A stretch of 64,000 nt of DNA from Amycolatopsis mediterranei (lineage in GTDB: Bacteria; Actinomycetota; Actinomycetes; Mycobacteriales; Pseudonocardiaceae). Shown piece by piece: positions 42,235 through 49,976 of the stretch. How positions within the stretch are numbered: the stretch's first letter is position 1; the number at the start of each line of letters is the position of its first letter. The stretch is taken from assembly GCF_026017845.1 (NCBI RefSeq), contig NZ_CP100416.1:324972-388971 (forward strand), read 5' to 3'. Made by a program: the position numbers and the translations under genes. The notes under the pieces were generated by a model. The model was not told the DNA's origin and did no database searches. It saw only the letters and a program-made list of their open reading frames with translations.

Positions 42235-42453
42235 TCAGGACTCCTCGGTGGTCGGGTCGAGCCGGTACGGCTCGGTGCTGGTGGTGTAGAGGAAGCGGAA
42301 CAGGGCCTGTTGCAACGCCACGAAGTCATCGCCGGAGGTCAGCTCCGGGTAGCGGTGGCGGGCCAGGACGTCGGCGACGTCGACGACCAGGCCGAAGGTG
42401 AACCGGTCATCGTCGTCCTTTGCGGGCAAGGGATAGCGGCGATCTCTGCTCAT
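42235..42453 (-). CDS. Small AICE protein, 72 residues
   Basis: Starts at 42453 after GAAAGGAC. It is acidic near the middle (KDDDDRFTFGLVVDVADVLA) and has a helical end (FVALQQALFRFLY). No family is recognised. Confidence 0.6.
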   Translation of the reverse strand: MSRDRRYPLPAKDDDDRFTFGLVVDVADVLARHRYPELTSGDDFVALQQALFRFLYTTSTEPYRLDPTTEES

Positions 42454-42536
42454 CGCGGGAGTGTCCTTTCCGGACGATCGCGGTTTCGGGCGAGAGTGAG
42501 CCCCGTAGGCGGGTGCCAGATGCGTCAGTGGCGGCG

Positions 42537-42917
42537 TCAGGCCGCGGGGCCGTTGGCGAGGCGCGCCCACTCGCGGTCCCAGTCGATGCCCTCGCAGCCC
42601 CGCGGGACCAAGGCCTCAGCGGCGTCCAGGAGGCTTTCCACGGTGCCGCGGGGCAACGCCACATCCGCGCAACCGGCGGGCGCGGTCAAGGTGAGCAGTA
42701 CGTGCCCGAAGGTGCCGCCGATGTCCGGGCGGACCACCACATCACCGTCGCCGGCCGGTTCGGACAGGCCGGTGGCCAGCAGCTCCCGGGCGAACAGCCA
42801 CTCGTGCCCGGCGATCAGCAGCGTGACCGCCCACGGATCGGCCGGGTCGTAGAGCAGCGCCACCGGCACCGGGCCGCGCCCGTTCACCACCGCGTCGGCG
42901 GGGTAGATCAGCTCCAC
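42537..42917 (-). CDS. SsgA-like cell-division regulator protein
   Basis: The 126-residue protein reads PVALLYDPADPWAVTLLI, then HEWLFARELLATGLSEPAGD and GDVVVRPD, ending with a helix like DAAEALVPRG. This is the SsgA-like protein fold and motif order; SsgA/SsgB control septum site and sporulation in Streptomyces and relatives. Such a gene in a conjugative element is notable, as transfer happens along hyphae. It starts at GTG 42917, overlapping the Nudix gene by ten bases. Confidence 0.8.
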   Translation of the reverse strand: MELIYPADAVVNGRGPVPVALLYDPADPWAVTLLIAGHEWLFARELLATGLSEPAGDGDVVVRPDIGGTFGHVLLTLTAPAGCADVALPRGTVESLLDAAEALVPRGCEGIDWDREWARLANGPAA

Positions 42918-43432
42918 AGGTCCCAGCTCCCCGGCGAGTCCGGGCCGAAGCCGTAGCGGCGGGCCGCGTCGAAGAGGATGTCGGCGTGGTCGAACGCGAA
43001 CCCGCCGCGGTGAGCGACCCGGGCCGCGGTCGGAAGCGGCATCCACGCCGCCGACGCCGCGTCGTCCCCGGCCACCGGGGCGATCGCGTCCTCGAGCACC
43101 GCGCCGTAGGCCACCGACACGTACCGGCCGCGGGCATCCCGGCCCGGGGCGTCGTAGACCCCGATCCGGTCGAGCACCACCCCGGACAGGTCCAGGCCGG
43201 TTTCCTCGGCCGCCTCCCGGCGGGCGGCCTGCTCCGAGGACTCACCGGCATCGACGTGCCCGCCGGGAAGAGCGAGCTTGCCCTTGTCCGGGGCCCAGCC
43301 GCGCTCGATCAGCAGCACGTGCCACACGCCCTCGTGCATGGCGAACAGGGTCACATCGGCGGCGTAGAACACCGGGTCCCGGTCATCCAGCCTCGCAGCG
43401 ACCTTGGCCGCAAGGGAACCAATCCACGACAT
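42908..43432 (-). CDS. Nudix hydrolase (Pif-like candidate)
   Basis: The 174-residue protein carries a full Nudix box, GGHVDAGESSEQAARREA followed by AEETGL, with VFYAADVTLFAMHEG before it. It should hydrolyse a nucleoside diphosphate linked to another group. In pSAM2 a Nudix protein, Pif, gives exclusion of further pSAM2 transfer; this gene has a similar place after the spread/regulatory genes. The substrate is unknown. Confidence 0.88.
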   Translation of the reverse strand: MSWIGSLAAKVAARLDDRDPVFYAADVTLFAMHEGVWHVLLIERGWAPDKGKLALPGGHVDAGESSEQAARREAAEETGLDLSGVVLDRIGVYDAPGRDARGRYVSVAYGAVLEDAIAPVAGDDAASAAWMPLPTAARVAHRGGFAFDHADILFDAARRYGFGPDSPGSWDLWS

Positions 43433-43472
43433 AGCGACTGTCCTTTCGGGAAAAGAGCTGGCAGGAGGGGAT

Positions 43473-44159
43473 TCAGGCGGCGGCCCGGACGGCGGGGCCG
43501 GCCAGCAATGCGGTGACGTAGGAGACGAACGAGCGCTCCGCACACGGGTGCACCGCGCCGGTCTGCGGGTCCCGCAGCGTGGTGCGCAGCCACAGCGTCA
43601 GCCGCGCCACCGACCAGCCCTGTGCGCGGCGCTTGGCGATCGCGGCCACCAGCGCGTCCAGGAACTCCGGCCGCACCCGCGGTGCCCGCACCGCGGCCTT
43701 CGCCACGACCGGGCTATCCGGGGTGGTGTTGGACAGCGGCGGCCGGCTGGTCTGGGTGCGGCGCGCCTCCGCGGCCTCCCGCTCGACCTCGGCCAACAGG
43801 CGAACCTGCGCCGCGACGTCGCGGTAGACCCCGGCCCGGCGGTGCATCACCACATCGCGGGTGCCGCGGGTCAGGACCCGGGCGTTGGCCGCCAGCAGCC
43901 CTGCCAGCATCTCGAACCGCCGCGCCACCACAGCCGGACCGTCCTCACGCACCAGCACCAGCGGGTTCCCCTCGGCCACCACAGGCTCGGCCTCGGCCAA
44001 CAGGCGCAGCTGCGCCGCGACGTCGCCGTAGACCGTCGCCCGGACACCCGTCACGATCTCCGGCAGCCCGGCCGTGGCCAGCAGCGTGGCGTTGCGGGTC
44101 AGGGTGTCGGCCAGGTCGCGGAACCGGGCCGCGGTCACCGTGGTCAGCGTGCGGGACAT
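43473..44159 (-). CDS. Hypothetical protein with internal helical duplication
   Basis: The 228-residue protein contains two related segments: about residues 15-60 with YGDVAAQLRLLAEAE and about 85-130 with YRDVAAQVRLLAEVE. The C-terminal half has a helical region (FLDALVAAIAKRRAQGWSVA). No known domain is seen. The repeat may form a dimer-like helical bundle. Confidence 0.65.
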   Translation of the reverse strand: MSRTLTTVTAARFRDLADTLTRNATLLATAGLPEIVTGVRATVYGDVAAQLRLLAEAEPVVAEGNPLVLVREDGPAVVARRFEMLAGLLAANARVLTRGTRDVVMHRRAGVYRDVAAQVRLLAEVEREAAEARRTQTSRPPLSNTTPDSPVVAKAAVRAPRVRPEFLDALVAAIAKRRAQGWSVARLTLWLRTTLRDPQTGAVHPCAERSFVSYVTALLAGPAVRAAA

Positions 44160-44265
44160 GATCGGTCCTCCTCGTACGGGGCCGGGAGCAGGCATGGCGG
44201 TGCCCCGGGACGAATGCAGAAATTTGCAGTGGTGCGCGGAACTGCGCGGGAAAAGCGGGTGTTGG

Positions 44266-44502
44266 TCAGGCCGCCAGGGCCAGGTAGGCGTCTTCGATCT
44301 CGACCCGGGTGGCGTCCAGCTCCGTCAGGAACACTCGCGCCAGGCGCATGGCCTCCATGCTGTGCGGGCCGGAGAACTCGACACGCACCGTGCTGTACGC
44401 GACGTCCAGCCAGTGCTCCCGCTCCCACGCCGTCGCCGACACCGGCGGCATCGTGGCCAGCAGGTGCACGAACGCGGCCGGGACGAACAGGCGGTCCGTC
44501 AT
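44266..44502 (-). CDS. Small AICE protein, 78 residues
   Basis: A mixed-helix protein with HLLATMPPVSATAWEREHWL and MRLARVFLTELDATRVEIED. It lies one base after the 85-residue gene, so the two are co-translated. No family is recognised. Confidence 0.6.
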   Translation of the reverse strand: MTDRLFVPAAFVHLLATMPPVSATAWEREHWLDVAYSTVRVEFSGPHSMEAMRLARVFLTELDATRVEIEDAYLALAA

Positions 44503-44503
44503 C

Positions 44504-44761
44504 TCAGGCCACCTCCCCCAGCGGGCGAGGCGTCGCGGTCGGCAGCGCGATCACCTGGGCCACCGGGCGCTCCAGCTCGGCCAGCGCTTCCTCGATCTCC
44601 GCGATCTCCGCGTAGAGGTCGACCAGCTCAGCAACGTTGTCGAAGTCGTCCACCAGGACGCCGTCACCGGCGAGGCTGGTGGTGTCGGCGAAATAGTCGA
44701 AGTCCAGCTCGGCAGCGTCCATCTCGATCTTGCGACGGGCAGTGCGTGCGGGGGTGCTCAT
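44504..44761 (-). CDS. Small acidic protein, first gene of the leftward operon
   Basis: The 85-residue protein has a basic start (PARTARRKIEM) followed by a strongly acidic middle (FDNVAELVDLYAEIAEIEEA). It could mimic nucleic acid or bind a partner. It is the first gene after the GntR-controlled promoter. Confidence 0.6.
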   Translation of the reverse strand: MSTPARTARRKIEMDAAELDFDYFADTTSLAGDGVLVDDFDNVAELVDLYAEIAEIEEALAELERPVAQVIALPTATPRPLGEVA

Positions 44762-44881
44762 CGTGCGAGTCCTTCCGGGTCGTTGCTGACAAGTGCTGAC
44801 ATTAGTCAGTATTGGTCAGGGCGTCACTACATCATCCGGGTGATGATTGGTCAGTGCTGGTCGGCTCGGTAGACTGTTCGT
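44762..44881. promoter_or_regulatory. Divergent operator/promoter of GntR regulator and AICE operon
   Basis: The 120 bases contain TTGGTCAG at 44812 and 44847, further TGGTC and TGCTGAC copies, TAGTCAGT, and a palindrome ATCATC/GATGAT around 44832. These repeats lie over both likely promoters and are a good binding site for the GntR regulator. Confidence 0.6.
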
Positions 44882-45229
44882 ATGGCGACTGGAACCGCTG
44901 GCTTGGCGGCCTACGAACGTGTTGCGGCGGCAATCCGCTCGGACATTGCAGAGGGGCGCTTAACGCCAGGGGAACGACTTCCGGGAAATCGGGCACTAGC
45001 TGAGCAGCACAGGGTTTCCCTGCCTACGCTCCAAAAAGCGGTAGGTATCCTGCACGACGAGGGCTGGTTGATAGTTCGGGCCGCGGTCGGTGTCTACGTG
45101 TCAGACGAACCGCCGGCCGAAAGTGTCGGAGACTCGCCAAGTCCGCGAGACCTGCGCCGGACGGTCGTTGAACTACAGGCGGAGGTGCGAACCCTCCGTG
45201 AGCGGGTTGATCGCCTGGAGCAGGGCTAG
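44882..45229 (+). CDS. GntR-family regulator (KorSA-like)
   Basis: The 115-residue protein is a GntR winged helix (YERVAAAIRSDIAEGRLTPG then LPGNRALAEQHRVSLPTLQK) with a short C-terminal coiled coil (LQAEVRTLRERVDRLEQG) instead of a ligand domain. KorSA of pSAM2 is a GntR protein that represses replication and transfer. The divergent position at the operon head supports that role here. The ATG start follows a weak site. Confidence 0.88.
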   Translation: MATGTAGLAAYERVAAAIRSDIAEGRLTPGERLPGNRALAEQHRVSLPTLQKAVGILHDEGWLIVRAAVGVYVSDEPPAESVGDSPSPRDLRRTVVELQAEVRTLRERVDRLEQG

Positions 45230-45429
45230 TGCAGGCTCCGAAGGAACGTCGCCACGCTGTCGAAGGCGTCACCGATTCCACTCACGGCGGCCGTGGTCAT
45301 GCTGGCCGCATCCACAGGGTGCTTGATCACGAGTACCAGCGCGCCGATGCCCAGGATCACGAGGGCCCCCTTGAGCAGGCCGCCACGCTTCGACGTCGGG
45401 ATTATCAGGCCACCGTTGTTCTTTGCCAT
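45226..45429 (-). CDS. Small single-pass membrane protein, 67 residues
   Basis: A basic start (KRGG) leads into a single hydrophobic helix (LLKGALVILGIGALVLVI), followed by an amphipathic end. It converges on the GntR gene with four bases of overlap. A GGAGGT ribosome site precedes the ATG. Function unknown. Confidence 0.65.
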   Translation of the reverse strand: MAKNNGGLIIPTSKRGGLLKGALVILGIGALVLVIKHPVDAASMTTAAVSGIGDAFDSVATFLRSLH

Positions 45430-45514
45430 CTGGTACCTCCTGGGTCCGAGCCGGAGCGGTGTGTCCGCTGCCCTGACTCAAGAAAACACCAGCTCAGAGG
45501 ACGTCGAAACCACG

Positions 45515-45570
45515 TTTGCGGGGACGCTTTGAGACGTCCACGCCGGACGAAACGTCCCTTGAAACGTCCC
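45515..45570. promoter_or_regulatory. Repeated ACGTCC operator before HTH gene
   Basis: GAAACGTCCC occurs twice (45549 and 45561), preceded by GGGACGCTTTGAGACGTCC in partly inverted form (45521-45539). The repeats lie just upstream of the HTH regulator start and fit an autoregulatory site. Confidence 0.55.
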
Positions 45571-45601
45571 GAGCGCCCCGCCGGCCCGAGGAGCGACCAT
45601 C

Positions 45602-46351
45602 ATGGCTAATGACCGTCTCCGCACAGCGATGCTGGCCGCGGGATTGACCGTCGACTCGCTTGCGGCGGCGCTGCACCGCGATCGCAAGACGGTTGAGCGG
45701 TGGATCAGTCAAGAGCATCGACAACCGCACCGCGAAACGCGGGTCGCGTTGGCCAGCCTGCTCAAGGTCCGGGAGGTGGATCTCTGGCCTGAATTGGGAG
45801 GCTTGCCACGTCCGGCAGCCGTCGAATCCGAACTCGTTCACCTGTACCCCTCCCGGTCGGCCATCACCGGAGCGAACTGGAGTGAACTACTGACGCGCGT
45901 CAGTGACAGTATGGACGTTCTCGTGTTTTCGGGCGCATTCCTTGTTGAGCAATACGACTTAATACCGCTCATTCGCGAAAAGGCGGCCAATGGCGTCACA
46001 TTTCGAATATTAGTGGGCGACGAGTCTTCGGACGCAGTCAAGCGGCGAGCCATCGACGAGGGCACGCCGGGCGGCCTCGAAGGACGCATTCAACTCATGC
46101 GCCGCTACTTGTCCGACGTCGTCGACCTTGACGGTGTCGAGGTGCGAACTCACTCAACTGTCCTTTATAACTCGATCTACAGGTTTGATGACGACCTACT
46201 TGTCAACGGGCACGCTCATGGCGCTTTGGCTGGGCAAAGTCCCGTCTTGCACCTCCACAAAGTACCCAATGGACAAATGTGGGGCCACTACATGAAGTCC
46301 TTTGAGTTGACATGGAAGAATGCGAACCCGGAAATTAGCCAGGAAGGCTAG
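45602..46351 (+). CDS. HTH regulator with PLD-like C-terminal domain (DUF5919-like)
   Basis: The 249-residue protein has an XRE-type helix-turn-helix (LAAALHRDRKTVERWISQEH) and, after about residue 75, an alpha/beta domain with MDVLVFSGAFLVEQYDLIP, GVTFRILVGDES and VEVRTHSTVLYNSIYRFDD. The last part resembles phospholipase-D-like regulators but lacks a complete HxK(x)4D motif, so it is likely a sensor. Codons are less GC-rich than in the tra operon. A Nudix gene follows after five bases. Confidence 0.82.
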   Translation: MANDRLRTAMLAAGLTVDSLAAALHRDRKTVERWISQEHRQPHRETRVALASLLKVREVDLWPELGGLPRPAAVESELVHLYPSRSAITGANWSELLTRVSDSMDVLVFSGAFLVEQYDLIPLIREKAANGVTFRILVGDESSDAVKRRAIDEGTPGGLEGRIQLMRRYLSDVVDLDGVEVRTHSTVLYNSIYRFDDDLLVNGHAHGALAGQSPVLHLHKVPNGQMWGHYMKSFELTWKNANPEISQEG

Positions 46352-46356
46352 CGCCG

Positions 46357-46833
46357 ATGCCCCGCGTTGACTACTTCGACGACCCCAAGGCTCCGAGGGC
46401 CAACAGCGTTGTACCGTCGGTGACGGTCGCGATCCGCGACAAAGACGGCCGCTTGCTCCTTATTCACAAGGTAGACAACGACCTCTGGGCGCTTCCGGGT
46501 GGAGGTCATGATGCCGGTGAGCGGATTATTGACACCGCGGTGAGGGAGGTGCGCGAAGAGACTGGCCTGGAGGTCGAAATCAGCCGCCTAATCGGAACAT
46601 ACACGGACCCGCGCCATGTCATTGCTTACGACGACGGCGAAGTGCGCCAACAGTTCTCACTTTGTTTCGAGGGGAACTGGATTTCCGGAACGCCTCGCGA
46701 AGATGGCACTGAAACGAAGGCGGTTCGCTGGGTGAAGCCTAGCGAACTTGACAAACTGAATATCCACCCATCGATGCGAATGCGCATTGAACATGCTCTT
46801 GATTCAACGCGCTCCTCACCCTACCTAGGCTAA
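46357..46833 (+). CDS. Nudix hydrolase
   Basis: The 158-residue protein has a complete Nudix box, GGGHDAGERIIDTAVREVRE followed by ETGL, after LLLIHKVDNDLWALPG. It hydrolyses an unknown nucleotide. It is in an operon with the HTH/PLD-like regulator and converges on an HD hydrolase gene with nine bases of overlap. Like its neighbours it is less GC-rich than average. Confidence 0.92.
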   Translation: MPRVDYFDDPKAPRANSVVPSVTVAIRDKDGRLLLIHKVDNDLWALPGGGHDAGERIIDTAVREVREETGLEVEISRLIGTYTDPRHVIAYDDGEVRQQFSLCFEGNWISGTPREDGTETKAVRWVKPSELDKLNIHPSMRMRIEHALDSTRSSPYLG

Positions 46834-47397
46834 CTTGGCCTCAACGCGCCGAACGGCTTCTTTCAGGATCGGAGCGGCATGGAGCCACGTTTTATGAACT
46901 GGATCGTTCGGTGGATACCGCCGCAAGATCTCTTGGATTCGCTCGTCATAAGTAAGCGATTGTCCCTGAGGGCCAGTCGTCAAGTCGGCTGCAACTAAGG
47001 CGTCGAGGACGGCGTTGTCCGCAAAGGGAAACTCTTTGAGGTCGACACTCATGCCGCGCTGCTCGGCTTCAAATCGAGCGCCCGAGTGATGGGCCACCAA
47101 ATTGACGATCTCACCCGACCATCCGGCTTGCCGCAAGAACCGTGCGCCATCCAGGGGGTGAAATCCGGTGTGATTGATCCTTGGCGAATAGCCGATGTCG
47201 TGCAGCCATGCGGCGGCCACTAGGGTGGCGCGGTCTTCGGCTGGTACCGCACGGGCAAGGTCTCCGGCGCGTGTAGCGACGGCTTGGACGTGAATCCAAC
47301 GCTGACCCAGTGGAGCTACGAAATCTTCGGCCAGCGCGGCGGCGGATGACACCAATTCGGTGGCGTCAGCTCGGTGCGCTCGTTCGTCGTCAGCCAT
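46825..47397 (-). CDS. HD-domain phosphohydrolase
   Basis: The 190-residue protein has the HD metal site in AAWLHDIGYSP, preceded by a conserved His (RWIHVQAVATRA) and followed by GFHPLDGARFLRQAGW and VAHHSGARFEAE. It probably cleaves a nucleotide or phosphate ester. It recurs with HTH and Nudix genes in actinomycete elements, so a shared nucleotide-based role is likely. Confidence 0.87.
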   Translation of the reverse strand: MADDERAHRADATELVSSAAALAEDFVAPLGQRWIHVQAVATRAGDLARAVPAEDRATLVAAAWLHDIGYSPRINHTGFHPLDGARFLRQAGWSGEIVNLVAHHSGARFEAEQRGMSVDLKEFPFADNAVLDALVAADLTTGPQGQSLTYDERIQEILRRYPPNDPVHKTWLHAAPILKEAVRRVEAKLA

Positions 47398-47483
47398 GAG
47401 TGAGAATCCTAGGGGTTAGGTCGGCTGAACCACAGAGGTCCCTCGTATTCGGTCGTTCTCAATACTAGCGGTGTGGTTGTCCG

Positions 47484-48113
47484 CTAAACCCACTCGCCGT
47501 TGGCCTCGCGCATGTGGGTGCAGTAGTGCGGTTCTCCGAGGTGAAGGGGTTCGGCGGGGTCCTGGTAGGCCCAAAAGTCTTGTGAGTCTTCGGACTGGTC
47601 GAGCCGGACGGTCGACCAGTGGTAGCCGGGGCCGCGGGCTTGTGCGGCGTCCAGCAGCAGCGTGCCGAATCCGCGCCGTCGGTGGGCGGGGTCCACCTGG
47701 ATATGGCGGACGACCCCGCGGTGGTCGATGCCGCATAGTTGCAGCTCGGTGATCGCCACGACGATGCCGCGCACCCGCACCTCAAGCCGCCCGGCCCCGG
47801 CGCGGACAGCTGGCCGGCGGGCCACCACGAGGATCCTTGCCCCGCGATCGTCGAGCTGGTCGGCCTGGTCTGCGGGCATCGGTGTGCGGTGGTCGACGAC
47901 CAGCCACCGGGCTCGTGGTTGGCGCCGGGCCCAGCAGCGGGCGCACACCTGCGTTGAGAGGCGGAGCGCGTGGTGGTAGCCGCTGCCACCGTTGGCGAGT
48001 GCCCACCGGTGTTTGCGGTTGAGGCACCAGACGTGATCGCGCTGCGAGCGGACCGGCAGGTCCTCGGGTTCGCTTGTGTCGGGTGTTTTGTCCAGCCGCG
48101 GGTGTTCGCTCAC
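47484..48113 (-). CDS. GNAT-family N-acetyltransferase with Cys-containing N-terminus
   Basis: The 209-residue protein has a GNAT core from about residue 110: GVVRHIQVDPAHRRRGFGTL is motif A with the acetyl-CoA loop RRRGFGT. The N-terminal half contains Cys and His (HVWCLNRKHRW, CARCWARR), suggesting a zinc-binding part. The start is GTG 48113. The acceptor substrate is unknown. Confidence 0.8.
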   Translation of the reverse strand: MSEHPRLDKTPDTSEPEDLPVRSQRDHVWCLNRKHRWALANGGSGYHHALRLSTQVCARCWARRQPRARWLVVDHRTPMPADQADQLDDRGARILVVARRPAVRAGAGRLEVRVRGIVVAITELQLCGIDHRGVVRHIQVDPAHRRRGFGTLLLDAAQARGPGYHWSTVRLDQSEDSQDFWAYQDPAEPLHLGEPHYCTHMREANGEWV

Positions 48114-48162
48114 GCGTTCGATGGTAGTGGCATCGTTGCAGCTCACCGTGCATCCTGGCGGC

Positions 48163-48961
48163 ATGGGTGAGGGAACGATCTTTGACAGGTGGGAGGCGGC
48201 CGGTCGTCGGGCGTTGCAGCGTGACGAGGCGCGGCGGGCCCGGCGAGCGGCGATCGAGCGGGCCGTCCGATGGCCGCTGCTGGCCACTACCGCGGCGGTG
48301 GCGGTGGCCCTGGGATGGCTGGCTGATTGGCCGTGGTGGCCGTGGGCGATCGGCGTGGGCGTCCTGGCGGTACTCGCCCTGGTGGGCAGTCGCCGCGACG
48401 CGGCTGGGCTGGCGACGCGACCGCACGCTCCACGTGCTCGCCGCCGTCGTAGCCGGCCTGGTGCTGATGGTGACGTCCACGACGATGCTGGCGGTGAACG
48501 CGGCCGAGCAGGCCGCGATCGAGCGGCAGCAGCAAGCCCAGGCACACGAGCAGGCCGTGGCGCGGATCTTGCCGCGGACACCGGCCAGCATGGTGAACTT
48601 CCTGGCCGAGCGCATCGCCCGGCCCACTCCCACGGCGGTCGCCGACGCATGCTTCGTGTTCAGCCCGGCCGCGCAGCGCCAGCTGGCCGACGCCCACGGC
48701 GGGGAAGACTGCCCCGGAGCCATCCAGGCACTCGCTGCTCAAGTCGTCGACCCCAGCGGCTACGTCAACCACCTGTGGCTCCCCGGTCGGGCAACCCAAC
48801 CCGGCCCGGCCGGCACGCTCACCGTGGACGCCTGCGTGCTCGACTTCGGCGGCATCGCCGGCTGGTCCGGCCCTGATCCTGGGCCACAGATTGGGCATCT
48901 GACCCTGACCCAGCAGCACGGCGAAGGCCAGCTCATCACGAGATATACGCGCTGCTCTTGA
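48163..48961 (+). pseudogene. Membrane-anchored protein, apparently frameshifted
   Basis: The frame starting at ATG 48163 encodes a charged helix and two membrane helices (WPLLATTAAVAVALGWLADW, then IGVGVLAVLALVG). Near 48,390 coding character moves to the +1 frame, which continues with TLHVLAAVVAGLVLMVTS, a third helix, and an extracellular domain up to 48961 (FVFSPAAQRQLADAHGG, AGTLTVDACVLDFGG). Together they look like one protein of about 265 residues. The break may be a real mutation, a sequencing error, or programmed frameshifting; alternatively the second part is a separate gene starting at GTG 48434. Confidence 0.6.
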
Positions 48962-49356
48962 CAAACACGGTCATAGAACTCCCACTCACCGTTCGTCGCG
49001 CTCTCTGAATTATCGCGCTCTGCGAACCATCTGTCACAGGTTGTTAGAAACAAGCGTGGCGTGGTCACGCATTGTTGAAAACTTCGGGACGCCGTCAAAC
49101 ACTGAGTAACTACGTGAAGTCTGCGTGAGGTTAATTATTTACTAAGTTGACGTCGAACGTTGGGACTCATAAGGTATTTCTTTCGTTTTCGGGAATCCAC
49201 GCCGGGCGCCAATCTGCAATCGTTAAGCGGTCATTTGCTTAGCGTTTGCAATTGTGCCCAGCCGAATATTTTCGTCATTCACCGCGCAGCGGCGGCCATT
49301 CACCGTACGCTCCAGTTTCGGCTAGCCACGCATTGTTACCGAGGGCCAAAGTAGAG
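48962..49356. other. AT-richer non-coding stretch in the AICE cargo end
   Basis: About 395 bases with the lowest GC in the window (for example TTAATTATTTACTAAGTTG near 49132). I see no gene. CACGCATTGTT occurs at 49066 and again at 49327. Its composition suggests foreign or decayed DNA. Confidence 0.5.
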
Positions 49357-49386
49357 GACGGCTCCCCGCACCTGCGGGGAGCCGTC
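49357..49386. terminator. Strong perfect hairpin
   Basis: A 14-bp perfect stem (GACGGCTCCCCGCA with TGCGGGGAGCCGTC) and a two-base loop. No T run follows. It may terminate transcription from the frameshifted membrane gene or protect an RNA end. Confidence 0.6.
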
Positions 49387-49481
49387 TGGGCCTCCGCCTG
49401 GACGCCGGCCCGGCGCGCTCCTGCCAGCAAGCTGTCGCGCGCCGAGTCGGTGCTAACTCCAAACGAAGGAGCTTGTACACC

Positions 49482-49688
49482 GTGACAATACGCCGTCCTC
49501 CAGCAGAGATGCCAGATGACGACGACCGGAAAAGGCGGGCTGCCTGGCCAGCGTGGATGGTTGCAAGCTGGGCAATCACGTTGCGCGTAGCACTGCTCGT
49601 GGTCGTCATCATCGTCGTCATGGCCTTCTGCTCGTGGGCGTTTCAAGCACCTCTGACCCTCGGGCCGCTCCACGTCGGCGCAAGTTAG
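49482..49688 (+). CDS. Small membrane protein, possible N-terminal remnant
   Basis: GTG 49482 lies ten bases after AAGGAG. The 68-residue product has a charged start (DDDDRKRRAAW) and one long hydrophobic helix (LRVALLVVVIIVVMAFCSW). It is followed by a region resembling the end of the gene at 48163, so it may be the anchor of a decayed second copy. Confidence 0.55.
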   Translation: MTIRRPPAEMPDDDDRKRRAAWPAWMVASWAITLRVALLVVVIIVVMAFCSWAFQAPLTLGPLHVGAS

Positions 49689-49732
49689 GAGTCAGAAGCC
49701 AAGTCGGACCAGGGCGCCTCTTTGTGCACGGG

Positions 49733-49909
49733 AACCTGAGGGGCGCCCTGTCCATCACCTCTGCGAGTGTTTTCGCGTTCGACCCGGTCGCGTACCAGCA
49801 GCTGACGGCGGCCAGCCCACCCGGCTCGGCCGGCACCCTCGCCGTGGATGCCTGCTCGCTTGACCACGAGCACCAGTTGACACCCAGCGTCGCCTACTTC
49901 GCCGACTAG
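49733..49909 (+). pseudogene. Remnant of a paralogue of the upstream membrane-anchored protein
   Basis: In one frame it reads SVFAFDPVAYQQLTAASPPG and SAGTLAVDACSLDHEH. The first half matches FVFSPAAQRQLADAHGG and the second GPAGTLTVDACVLDFGG in the gene at 48163-48961, with the intervening 40 residues missing. It has no start codon of its own and appears to be a deleted duplicate. Confidence 0.5.
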
Positions 49910-49976
49910 GGTAGCTGGGGCACAAACACCTGGTCGACCCGCTGATTGACGGCGTCGTCACACTAAAGATATCGCT

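Noticed and set aside
49357..49386. Hairpin similar to a type I-E CRISPR repeat
   Set aside because: The stem resembles actinomycete repeats (CTCCCCGC/GCGGGGAG), but there is only one copy, no spacers and no cas genes.
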